Shown here: positions 17,279 through 25,400 of the stretch, piece after piece
How the letters are laid out: every line of letters begins with the position of its first letter
Position numbering within the stretch: the first letter of the stretch is position 1
Origin: an uncultured Ruminiclostridium sp.
Lineage (GTDB): Bacteria > Bacillota > Clostridia > Oscillospirales > Ruminococcaceae
Direction of reading: 5' to 3'
Assembly (NCBI GenBank): GCA_947630175.1
Contig: CANRGJ010000002.1
Coordinates: forward strand, 1 to 64,000
Length of the DNA: 64,000 nucleotides
Made by a program: the position numbers and the translations under genes
The notes under the pieces: generated by a model
What the model was told of the DNA's origin: nothing
Database searches by the model: none
What the model saw: only the letters and a program-made list of their open reading frames with translations

Positions 17279-17353
17279 AGTCGTTATCCTTTCGGAAAGA
17301 AAAATTTCGGGATAACCCCTCAAGGATAGACTATGAAACAAGCTGTCATAATA

Positions 17354-17905
17354 TTACTTTTTTTCGTACATCATTTTGTCAGGGTCAAATCTGTTCTTAA
17401 AGCCGAAGTCAAATCCCACGGTGGTAACAATTGGAATGAAAACATAGCAAAGCAGGAAAATTATCGCATAATAAGGCGGCATTTGGGTTATTTCCGCATA
17501 ATCAACGCCCATGGCGAGAGAAAGGGGATATATCATTCCGCATATCATTCTGTAAGGGATAAGATAGCCGTCAAAAAGCCTTACGCAGGCGTCTATGAAC
17601 AGGATAACGGACGGTATGGACATAATGAGGAACATTATTATTCCGATAATCGTCCACCTGCCTTTTACAGGGCCGTCAACACGGTGGTTCTTTACCATAA
17701 GATGCTCACGCTGACCGTCCTTGTAGGCGGCGGTGAACACAAGGGAATAAAACACGAACAAGGTCATTATAAACAGGATTATCATAATTGCGGCGACGTT
17801 CGCTATCACCGACAGCGCAACCGTCATTACGGTGGACATCACGTTGCCAAGGATCATATAGCCTGTTCCTGTCAGCAGGAGCTTCCAAAAAGGTTTTCTT
17901 TGCAT
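17354..17905 (-). CDS. Polytopic membrane protein, function unknown
   Basis: 183 residues with about four or five hydrophobic helices and a charged loop (YKDGQREHLMVKNHRVDGPVK) in the middle. The helices include LLLTGTGYMILGNVMSTVM, VAAIMIILFIMTLFVFYSLV, WTIIGIIMFLIMSIPSVILF and YAIIFLLCYVFIPIVTTVG. AAAGGAC precedes the ATG. No motif links it to a transporter or enzyme family. It diverges from the gene at 17955 with only 49 nt between, so promoters must overlap coding sequence or each other. Confidence 0.65.
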   Translation of the reverse strand: MQRKPFWKLLLTGTGYMILGNVMSTVMTVALSVIANVAAIMIILFIMTLFVFYSLVFTAAYKDGQREHLMVKNHRVDGPVKGRWTIIGIIMFLIMSIPSVILFIDACVRLFDGYLIPYRMICGMIYPLSLAMGVDYAEITQMPPYYAIIFLLCYVFIPIVTTVGFDFGFKNRFDPDKMMYEKK

Positions 17906-17954
17906 AATACTGTCCTTTCGGTCAAAAATATATTCGGGAAGGAGTTGAAAAAAT

Positions 17955-18389
17955 ATGTCTGTAAAAGACGATCTTACAATACTGAACTGTATTTACAAAA
18001 ACGGAAAAATGGCGGCGGACTGCATTGACAGCGTAGCCGACAAATGCCCCGACGACAAGCTGAGAGATTATATCAGAAAGCAGAGGGGACATTACCGCAA
18101 CAGCTGCGACACCGTTTCAAGGCAGATAAGGGAAAGAGGCGGCGAGCCCACGCCTCCGCCTAAAATGGAGCAGTTTATGGCGGAAATGGGGATAGATATG
18201 AAAACGATGATGGACAGCTCCCGCACAAATATCGCCAAGCTGATGTACAACGGGACGAATATGGGGATAGTCGATATTGCCGAAACGGTAAATCACGCAC
18301 ACGAGGCGGACGAAAAGATCATTTCCCAGGCGAAGGAGCTTTTGTCCGCTGAGGAAAGATATGCCGACGGGCTTAAGAGGTTTTTATGA
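17955..18389 (+). CDS. Small helical ferritin-like protein, function unknown
   Basis: 144 residues, nearly all helical. It has repeated hydrophobic spacing and a Met-rich region (MGIDMKTMMDSSRTNIAKLM) followed by GTNMGIVDIAETVNHAHEAD. This resembles clostridial four-helix-bundle proteins loosely related to the ferritin-like fold. Few metal-binding Glu/His pairs are evident, so iron binding is not claimed. GGAAGGAG lies 10 nt before the ATG. It overlaps the next gene by 4 nt (ATGA). Confidence 0.6.
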   Translation: MSVKDDLTILNCIYKNGKMAADCIDSVADKCPDDKLRDYIRKQRGHYRNSCDTVSRQIRERGGEPTPPPKMEQFMAEMGIDMKTMMDSSRTNIAKLMYNGTNMGIVDIAETVNHAHEADEKIISQAKELLSAEERYADGLKRFL

Positions 18390-18589
18390 GCGGGAAAAAG
18401 GATAAAAAACGCAAAATCATCATCGACAGGGGAAACGACGGGCATATCGACCCGAAAACAGACGTTGTTCCCCGCTATCTCACTTATGCGGTGACGGATA
18501 ACGTTACAAACAAAAACGGCTGTGTCATCAACAAAAGCGACAGCGACGCACTGCTTGCCAAAAGAGAAACGGACGCAAACAAAAAGTAA
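18386..18589 (+). CDS. Small basic protein, function unknown
   Basis: Sixty-seven residues, basic start (MSGKKDKKRKIIIDRGNDGH) and no membrane segment. Its ATG overlaps the previous stop codon (ATGA), so it is translationally coupled to the helical protein. A strong terminator follows. No family recognised. Confidence 0.5.
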   Translation: MSGKKDKKRKIIIDRGNDGHIDPKTDVVPRYLTYAVTDNVTNKNGCVINKSDSDALLAKRETDANKK

Positions 18590-18592
18590 CGG

Positions 18593-18619
18593 AAAGTGAC
18601 CTTAACAGGTCACTTTTTT
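18593..18619. terminator. Bidirectional terminator
   Basis: Perfect 10-bp stem AAAGTGACCT (18593-18602) with AGGTCACTTT (18607-18616) around TAAC, followed by T residues. It separates the converging genes ending at 18589 and 18634. Confidence 0.85.
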
Positions 18620-18633
18620 CCGTGCGTTACAAG

Positions 18634-19434
18634 TTATTTTTCCGACTGTTCGGTAACTATGGGATTTATTTTGTTGTCCTTTACTATGTTGTCCAGTATT
18701 TCCATAGCTTTGTCGTGATTTTCTGCCATTTCATCGTCGTATTCCCTTATTCCGGTAAAGGTCTTGCTCCTTATGGCGATATAAAGGTCGTCGGGACAGG
18801 ATTCGAGATACATTGCCGCATCTGCGAAGGCTGTTCCCTTGATATGGTAGTAATATTTGTCAACAATGTTTGGGTCGTCGGGATAAAGGGCGGAAAGATC
18901 CTCAAAGCCCTTGCTTTCAGACTGATTTCCCAGCACGTCGGACAGCTGCTGTCTGTTGGCGATAAACATATACGCCACCGCTGAACGCAATTCGCCGTAC
19001 AGCTTTGCCTGATCCGCCATATAATAATTTGCGTCACGCTCCGCATTCATATTCATATAGAAAAGCTCAACGTGAACGTAGCCGTTGTTGTCATAGTTGG
19101 GGGTGTACTGCTCAAGGGCGCGCTCTATGTCGTAGGATTTGTAGTAAAACGACGCAGCTACCTCTGGGTCGTCGGAAAAAAGCAATACTCTGGCGTCGCC
19201 TCTTTCCTTTGTTACGGTGGTGTACACAAGAAATACCGTGAGAGCCGTGAAGAAGGATATGAGGATAACGTGTATCTTGTAATGATAAAAGAAGTTGGCT
19301 ACCTTGTTCTTGAAGCCCTTTACCTCATATTTTCCCTTGTCGGCGGCGTTGGGCTCTTCCTTTATGATTTCGCTTTCTTCAATAAGTCCTTGCTTCAGCT
19401 TTAAAAGCTCGCGCTTGTCGTCATCATATGACAT
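18634..19434 (-). CDS. Single-span membrane protein with extracytoplasmic domain, function unknown
   Basis: 266 residues. A charged cytoplasmic N-terminus of about 50 residues is followed by one membrane helix (IHVILISFFTALTVFLVYTT). The external domain of about 190 residues is rich in Tyr and Asp and contains RVLLFSDDPEVAASFYYKSY, DLSALYPDDPNIVDKYYYH and PDDLYIAIRSKTFTGIREY. The arrangement looks like a membrane-tethered sensor or lipid-facing accessory protein, but I cannot name a family. It has its own promoter at 19481-19509, divergent from the flavin-reductase-like gene. Confidence 0.6.
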   Translation of the reverse strand: MSYDDDKRELLKLKQGLIEESEIIKEEPNAADKGKYEVKGFKNKVANFFYHYKIHVILISFFTALTVFLVYTTVTKERGDARVLLFSDDPEVAASFYYKSYDIERALEQYTPNYDNNGYVHVELFYMNMNAERDANYYMADQAKLYGELRSAVAYMFIANRQQLSDVLGNQSESKGFEDLSALYPDDPNIVDKYYYHIKGTAFADAAMYLESCPDDLYIAIRSKTFTGIREYDDEMAENHDKAMEILDNIVKDNKINPIVTEQSEK

Positions 19435-19480
19435 TATATTTTAACTTCCTTTCCTTGGAGATACGATATTCTAAAAGTAA

Positions 19481-19509
19481 AGTATAGCACATTCGGAGGA
19501 TATTTTCAA
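19481..19509 (-). promoter_or_regulatory. Promoter of the membrane-protein gene
   Basis: On the minus strand, TTGAAA (19504-19509), a 17-nt spacer and TATACT (19481-19486). Confidence 0.6.
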
Positions 19510-19537
19510 GTGGCGGCGGCAAAAGCTCCTCAAGGTG

Positions 19538-19567
19538 TTGACAAAGGCGGGAAATATGGTGTATAAT
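19538..19567 (+). promoter_or_regulatory. Promoter of the flavin reductase-like operon
   Basis: Consensus TTGACA (19538-19543), an 18-nt spacer and TATAAT (19562-19567). Confidence 0.7.
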
Positions 19568-19602
19568 TCTGGTAAATAAGCGGATATGAGGTGATTTTTT
19601 TT

Positions 19603-20079
19603 ATGGAGTTCAACGTAAATTCCTTCGGCATTTTCAACGATAAGTGGGCATTGCTCACGGCGGGTGAAAAGGGCGAAATGAATACTATGACTATCAGCTG
19701 GGGAAGTCTTGGCACGCTGTGGGGCAAAAACATAGTCACGGTGTACGTCAAGCCCATAAGATACACACATCAGTTTTTGGAGAAAAACGAATATTTCACC
19801 GTCAGCTTTTTCCCAAAAAAGTACAGAAAAGCGCTTATGCTCCTCGGCACAAAGTCGGGCAGGGACGGGGACAAAATAAAAGAGGCGGGGCTTACTCCGA
19901 AATTCCTGGAAAATTCCGTCACCTTTGAGGAGGCGGAAGCTATTCTCGTTTGCAGGAAGATATATTCGCAGGAGCTTGACATAGACAGTATGCCCGAAAA
20001 TGTGAGAAAAACCTTTTATTCCTCCGAGGCGGCGCACACGATGTTTATCGGCGAGGTAACGGAGATAAAAGAAAAATGA
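19603..20079 (+). CDS. Flavin reductase-like FMN-binding protein
   Basis: A 158-residue split-barrel protein of the flavin reductase-like family, expected to bind FMN and reduce flavin or a partner substrate. The core MNTMTISWGSLGTLWGKNIV and VYVKPIRYTHQFLEKNEYFT fit the family's FMN-binding strand and loop. FTVSFFPKKYRKALMLLGTKSGRDGDK continues the fold. The ATG at 19603 is chosen because GAGGTGAT ends 7 nt before it; a GTG at 19591 overlaps that site. It overlaps the following gene by 4 nt. Confidence 0.8.
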   Translation: MEFNVNSFGIFNDKWALLTAGEKGEMNTMTISWGSLGTLWGKNIVTVYVKPIRYTHQFLEKNEYFTVSFFPKKYRKALMLLGTKSGRDGDKIKEAGLTPKFLENSVTFEEAEAILVCRKIYSQELDIDSMPENVRKTFYSSEAAHTMFIGEVTEIKEK

Positions 20080-20750
20080 AATTTTTTGAATTGAGAAGTC
20101 CTGAGGACATTGAACGGCTGGTGCTGAAAGTCGGATTTCTTCCCTTTTTTGCCAATGAGATAAGGGGATTTTCCATTGAGGAGAACTGTCCGAGGGAGCT
20201 GTGGTTCTCCGACCAGCAGGACGGTCCCTGGGAATGGAAAGGCCCTGTGGCGAGGAAAGGGACCTGCCTTTACGGAAAGTTTTTTCAGAACAAGGCGGGG
20301 TTCATCAGCCTTGAGCAATTCCCCGACTTTGCGAATTACCGCAGGGACGGATATGATTTTGATTCAAGATACGACGAGGGGCTGGCGCAGACCAAGGACA
20401 AAAACGTTTATGATACCATAACGGAAAACAAAATTCTGCTGTCAAAGCGGCTTAAAAGTATCTGCAACTACCGCAAGGGCGGGAACAAGGGGTTTGATAC
20501 CGTAATCACAAGATTGCAGATGGAAAGCTATGTTTGTATCGCAGATTTTGAGTATATGCGGGATAAATACGGTATGCAGTACGGCTGGGGCGTGGCGAAA
20601 TATACAACGCCTGAGGAGCTTTACGGCTATGACAGGATAACGGCGGCTTACATAAATGAGCCTGAGGAATCCTTTGAAAAAATCGTAAAGCGCCTGACGG
20701 ATATTTTAGGTTCAAAGGAAAAAGACAGGATAATAAAACTCATTAAATGA
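20076..20750 (+). CDS. AlkZ-related protein
   Basis: 224 residues resembling the clostridial proteins annotated as AlkZ-related (YcaQ/HTH_42-like DNA glycosylase kin). Visible landmarks are the ELRSPEDIERLVLKVGFLPF start, the ELWFSDQQDGPWEWKGPVA and FANYRRDGYDFDSRYDEGLA blocks, and GFDTVITRLQMESYVCIADFEY. True AlkZ enzymes are longer and use a Gln-Phe-Gln motif, which I do not see. Glycosylase activity is therefore uncertain. Its start overlaps the flavin-reductase-like gene's stop (ATGA), suggesting coupled expression. Confidence 0.7.
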   Translation: MKFFELRSPEDIERLVLKVGFLPFFANEIRGFSIEENCPRELWFSDQQDGPWEWKGPVARKGTCLYGKFFQNKAGFISLEQFPDFANYRRDGYDFDSRYDEGLAQTKDKNVYDTITENKILLSKRLKSICNYRKGGNKGFDTVITRLQMESYVCIADFEYMRDKYGMQYGWGVAKYTTPEELYGYDRITAAYINEPEESFEKIVKRLTDILGSKEKDRIIKLIK

Positions 20751-20763
20751 AAGGAGAAAGGGT

Positions 20764-21630
20764 ATGAAGGCTAAGGTTTATTTTTCAAGGGAGATAACTC
20801 CCGAAAAGGTGACGGAGTTGTACAAGGCGCTGGGAAAGGAGCTTTCTGGAAAGGTAGCGGTAAAGGTACATTCGGGAGAAATGGGCAATCAGAATTTTCT
20901 CCGTCCCGATTTCTGGGAAAACATCGTGAAGGAAGTAAGCGGAACGGTGGTGGAGTGCAACACCGCTTATGACGGGGAAAGAAATACCACCGAGAAGCAT
21001 CTGAAAACGATAAAGGCTCACGGGTGGAACGATCATTTTGATTTTGACCTGCTGGACGGGGAAGGTCCTGATATGGAGCTTGAAATTCCTGACGGAAAGG
21101 TGATAAAGAAAAATTTTGTGGGGAAAAATCTGGCGAATTATGATTCCCTGCTGGTGCTTTCCCACTTCAAGGGGCACCCTATGGGTGGCTACGGCGGAGC
21201 GCTGAAACAGCTTTCGATAGGTATCGCCTCCTCTTACGGGAAGGCTTATATCCACGGGGCAGGAGATCCTGCAAAGATGTGGACTGCAAACCATGATTCC
21301 TTCCTGGAATCAATGGCGGACGCCGCTATGTCGGTGGTGAAGTTCTTTAAGGGAAACGCCGCTTACGTCAACGTGATGAAAAATATGTCGGTGGACTGTG
21401 ACTGCTGCGCTGTGGCGGAGGATCCGTGTATGAAGGATATCGGTATTCTCGCTTCTCTCGACCCTGTGGCTATTGATCAGGCGTGTCTTGACCTTGTTTA
21501 CGCCGCAAAGGACGACAAGGGGCAGAAGCATTTGCTGGAGAGGATAGAAAGCAGAAACGGCGTTCATACCATTGAGGCGGCGGCTGAACACGGGTTCGGC
21601 GCGAGAGAGTATGAGCTGATAGAAATGTAA
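20764..21630 (+). CDS. DUF362 family protein
   Basis: 288-residue cytoplasmic protein of the DUF362 family, function not established. Characteristic features are VLSHFKGHPMGGYGGALKQL and the Cys cluster VDCDCCAVAEDPC followed by MKDIGILASLDPVAIDQACL, which could hold a metal or an iron-sulfur cluster. Unlike some family members, there is no separate ferredoxin domain. A GAAAGGAGAAAG site precedes the ATG. It is 13 nt after the AlkZ-related gene and probably in the same operon. Confidence 0.8.
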   Translation: MKAKVYFSREITPEKVTELYKALGKELSGKVAVKVHSGEMGNQNFLRPDFWENIVKEVSGTVVECNTAYDGERNTTEKHLKTIKAHGWNDHFDFDLLDGEGPDMELEIPDGKVIKKNFVGKNLANYDSLLVLSHFKGHPMGGYGGALKQLSIGIASSYGKAYIHGAGDPAKMWTANHDSFLESMADAAMSVVKFFKGNAAYVNVMKNMSVDCDCCAVAEDPCMKDIGILASLDPVAIDQACLDLVYAAKDDKGQKHLLERIESRNGVHTIEAAAEHGFGAREYELIEM

Positions 21631-21647
21631 AAATTACAAAAAACAAA

Positions 21648-21702
21648 AAGCCGTCCTGTCGCAGGGAAACACAGGTTTTCCTATGGCAGGGCGGCTTGTT
21701 TT
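21648..21702. terminator. Bidirectional terminator
   Basis: A long stem of 13 bp with one or two mismatches: AAGCCGTCCTGTC (21648-21660) with GGCAGGGCGGCTT (21685-21697). T-rich sequence lies on both sides, and a second small hairpin sits in the loop. Confidence 0.75.
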
Positions 21703-22262
21703 TATCTTTCAACAGGCGGGGGAGTCGTGGCGATAGTGATTATGGGGTCGCCGTCAACGGGTTTGGGTCCCAGATATATCATTTTGATATAATCGTCGGT
21801 GCTCAGCTTATAAAAACCGTTGTCGGTTTTGGCGACTACTTTCACCTTGGTATTTTTCTTGTAGGAATTTGCCTTTTCGCCGTGTTCGTCGGGGGTCTTG
21901 TAGCTTTTTGCATTGTCTGCAAGAACATACATTACGCTTTCAAAGGCGGTTTCCGTCCATTTGTCGGAAGCGCTTGAAGAAGTAGCTGAAGCGGAAGAGC
22001 CTGAAGAACTGCTTTCTTCGGAGGCGCTCGCTTCAGTGGAGGAGGTGTTGCTTGCAGAAGATGAGCTTTCGCTTGTTTCCTTGGTTTTTTCAGTGGTGAC
22101 GGAAGTATCTTCGGAGGAAGCGTCCAATGATTCCGATACGCTGTCGGACGGCTCGGGGGTAGTTGTGCTGTCGGAGCCGCCTTGCGTTCCCTGACAGGCG
22201 GTAAGGGTCAGGGAGATTGAAAGTGCAGAAACAATGATAAGCAGGATAATGTATTTTTTCAT
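21702..22262 (-). CDS. Ser-rich lipoprotein with SH3-like C-terminal domain
   Basis: 186 residues. A lipoprotein signal peptide ends at the lipobox LTAC, with the lipidated Cys near residue 23. A Ser/Thr/Glu low-complexity linker spans about residues 25-100. A small C-terminal domain follows (ESVMYVLADNAKSYKTPDEH, then KVKVVAKTDNGFYKLSTDDY and IKMIYLG). The repeated VVA-x-NGFYKL pattern fits a bacterial SH3 fold, which often binds cell wall. It has its own promoter and lies next to the giant surface-protein gene, but on a separate transcript. Confidence 0.7.
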   Translation of the reverse strand: MKKYIILLIIVSALSISLTLTACQGTQGGSDSTTTPEPSDSVSESLDASSEDTSVTTEKTKETSESSSSASNTSSTEASASEESSSSGSSASATSSSASDKWTETAFESVMYVLADNAKSYKTPDEHGEKANSYKKNTKVKVVAKTDNGFYKLSTDDYIKMIYLGPKPVDGDPIITIATTPPPVER

Positions 22263-22326
22263 GGTATTTCCTTTCAGATAGGGGGAATAATTTGTTTTGT
22301 AAATGCGGAGAACTTTTTATGCATTT

Positions 22327-22355
22327 ATTATATCATATTTACTGCGGAATGTAAA
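22327..22355 (-). promoter_or_regulatory. Promoter of the Ser-rich lipoprotein gene
   Basis: On the minus strand, TTTACA (22350-22355), a 17-nt spacer and TATAAT (22327-22332). It lies just after the terminator of the giant gene. Confidence 0.65.
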
Positions 22356-22380
22356 CAAAATATCAGCAAGACGGTGTGAT

Positions 22381-22412
22381 AAAAAACGACAGGTTTTTAC
22401 CTGTCGTTTTTT
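22381..22412 (-). terminator. Terminator of the giant surface-protein gene
   Basis: Perfect 13-bp stem AAAAAACGACAGG (22381-22393) with CCTGTCGTTTTTT (22400-22412). It starts 3 nt after the stop codon and is followed by T residues on the minus strand. Confidence 0.85.
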
Positions 22413-22415
22413 GCG

Positions 22416-25400
22416 TTATTTGCTCTTTTTGTTTTTGCGCCTGTTAAACGTTGGGATAAGCGCTGCAAGCAGTACGGAAGCTGCCGCAAATGCGCCTGCG
22501 TCAAGAGGCGTGCCTGTGTTCACGTTGTCGTCAGGCTTGTTGTTCTCGTCATCTTCCCCGTCTACCTTGTTGTTGTCGGTGGTTGTCACGGGAGGAGGTG
22601 TTGTTTCTTCGGGAGGAGTTGTAGCTTCATCAGAAGTAGTTTCCTCGGGAGGAGTTGTGGCTTCATCAGAAGTAATTTCTTCGGGAGCCGTCGTGCTTTC
22701 CTCGGAAGGAGGAGCAGTCTCCTCTGAAGAAGTTTCATCGGGAACAAAGGTGTTGGTGAACGTAAAGGCGCTGCTGCCTGTTACGTTAACGGCAAGAGTT
22801 CCGTCGTAGTTGTCCGTTGCCTCCACCGTCACGGTATAGACGGAAGTATCATACGTGATATTGGGGATATCTCCGCTTGCTTCGGAGATGTTGAAGCTGT
22901 AAGTTCCCGCCTTGCGGAAGGTGATATTTCCGAAGGAGGAGGTCTTTTCGCTGTCTGTACCGCTTATCGTGATACTGTTGTCGGCAATTTCCACGTCGCT
23001 GCCGTAATCCTCTGCGGGAGCTATGGTAAACTTAAAGCTGTCGCTGTCAAGCCATTCTCTGCCGTCAAGAAGCTTGCTGACGGTTATTCCTCCCGCTTCA
23101 AGAGTTCCAACGGCACTATACTTGTTGGTAAAGGTGAGACTGTTGATATGACCGTAGTCAAAATCGTTGCCCTGCTGATCAAGGACTCTCACCACTTTCG
23201 GCGTCAGTCTGCCCATTCCGTCGTCGGAAACGTCAACGTACATTTCGTATACAGTCGTGTCGTAGGCGAGCCCCGGCGTTGTGCCGCTTTCTTCGCTTAC
23301 CTCGAATGTATACAGACCGGGCTTTGTAAAGGTTATGTCGTCAAACTGTGCGGCGTATTTGCCGTCCTTGTTATCGGACACAGTTACATCAACGGTATTG
23401 TCGTCAGGCATATTTACGCTGTTTTCAGTTTCCTCGTAAACGAGGGTTATCTTAAACGTAAAGCTGTCGCTGTCAAGCCACTTCCTGCCGTCTATCACCT
23501 TATCCACAACGGGAGGCCATATTCCGTAAGCGGAATAATCATTTGTAAATACTATGCTTTCGGCAGGCTCGCCGTCCTTGGAAATATCGGTGACTTCCAC
23601 TGTTAAAGCGCCGTTGTAATCGTCGGACACGGTCACGGTAATGATATATTCTGAGCTGTCGTAGTCTATACCTGACGCCTGCGTGTTTTGCTCGGTCACT
23701 TTGAATTTGTACTGGGCTGTTCTCTCTCCGTCAGACCTGAAGTCTATCTTCTCAAAGAATGCCTTGGGGTCGTTCTTGTCGGTAACGGTTATCTGAGTGT
23801 TTTCGGGCATAAATATCGTTGTTCCCACTGCGTTGACGGTGTCGCCGTAAGGTTGGATAACAAACGTGAAGCCGTCCTTTACAAGGTCGTTGTCAAGCCA
23901 TTCTCTGCCTGTCAATACCTTGGAAGCGCTTATCGCATTGTCGGCAAGGGAGCCTGCGGCGGCGTAGGTGTTGGTGAACAGGATTTTCTCAGCGCCTGAA
24001 AGCTCTGCGGTGAGCTTGCCATTGAAATCGTCCTTTACGACTGCAGTCACGGTGTAAACTGTTTCATCGTAAGTAAGTCCGCCGCGTGTGCCTTTTTCTT
24101 CCGTTATTTTGAATTTGTATGTCGTTTCGGACTTTCCGTCGGAATTAAACTTTATTGCTCCGAAGGCGGAAGTCATCTCGTCCTTTATGCCGTCGCCCGT
24201 AAGGGTCGTTTCGGCATTGTCGGGGAGAATTACCAGACCGCTGTCTATCGCCTGCTGAGTTAAGGAATCGGCGGCTTCAAGTCTGAAGGCAAATGCTTCG
24301 CCTTTCTCCCAATGTCTGCCTGTTACCTTTTTGGTGAAGCTTATCTCTGCTGCGACAGCTTCGGCGTGGTATCTGTTGGTAAAGGAGATGTTGTCGGCTC
24401 CTGTTACAACGGCTGTGAGAGTTCCATCGTAATTGTCAGAAACGGATACCTTGACGGTGTAAACTGTGCCGTCGTAGTCTATGCCGTTGGTTTCGCCGTT
24501 GTTTATCTCTCTTATCTCAAATTCATACTCGCCGAGCTCGTCAAAGGTGATGTCGCCAAACGCGCCTGTAAAGGTATCGACGACATCTGCGCCCTTTTCT
24601 ATGATGAGCTTGCCCTCGTCTGCAATTGTGACGGTTGAATTTGCGGGTTTTACGGTATTTGTTATCTCAAACTCAAACTTGTCGTCAGCCTGCCATGGTC
24701 TGCCTGTCAGGGTCTTGGATACCTTTATTTCGCCCTTTTCTATCGTTCCGCTGGACGTATAGATGTTTGTGAACAGGATATTGTCGGGTATTTCGGCGTT
24801 CAAGGTGAGAGTGCCTTTAAAGTCGTCGGTGACGGTCACCTTTACAGTATAAACGCTCTTGTCATACTCAACGCCGCCGAGTTTTTCATTGTCAGCGGGA
24901 ATTTTCTCCCTTATCTCAAAGGTATAATTGTTGGTGCGGTTACCGTTTGAGTTGAAGATGATACCGTCGAAGAGCGCTTTGTATATTTCGCTGTCGGAAA
25001 TTCCAGAAATGCTGACGTCAGCGGGGAGGATTATATCCTTTCTGTTTACTGCCGCTGAGGTGTATTCGTCTGCGGCGGTAATTGAGAACTTGTAGCTTTC
25101 GTCCTCGGTAAGAACGGTTTTTCCTGTGGTATCGCCCTGCTTCAGCCAGTCTCTGCCTGTGAGCTTTTTGGAAACCCCGATCTTGTCAAGCGTTGCAGTT
25201 GCGCTGTATGTGTTTACGAAAGGAAGCGCTTTCTCAATTCCCACTTCACTACCTGTTATGGCAGGAACAGAGTTCTGAGGGATCGCAAAGTAAATATAAG
25301 GTACAAGCGTTCCCTTGTTCTCCTCATCGACTACCCTGACATACATATAGTATTCGGTGTCGGAATAGGTGAGTCCGCCTGCCTGACCTTTTTCTTCTGA

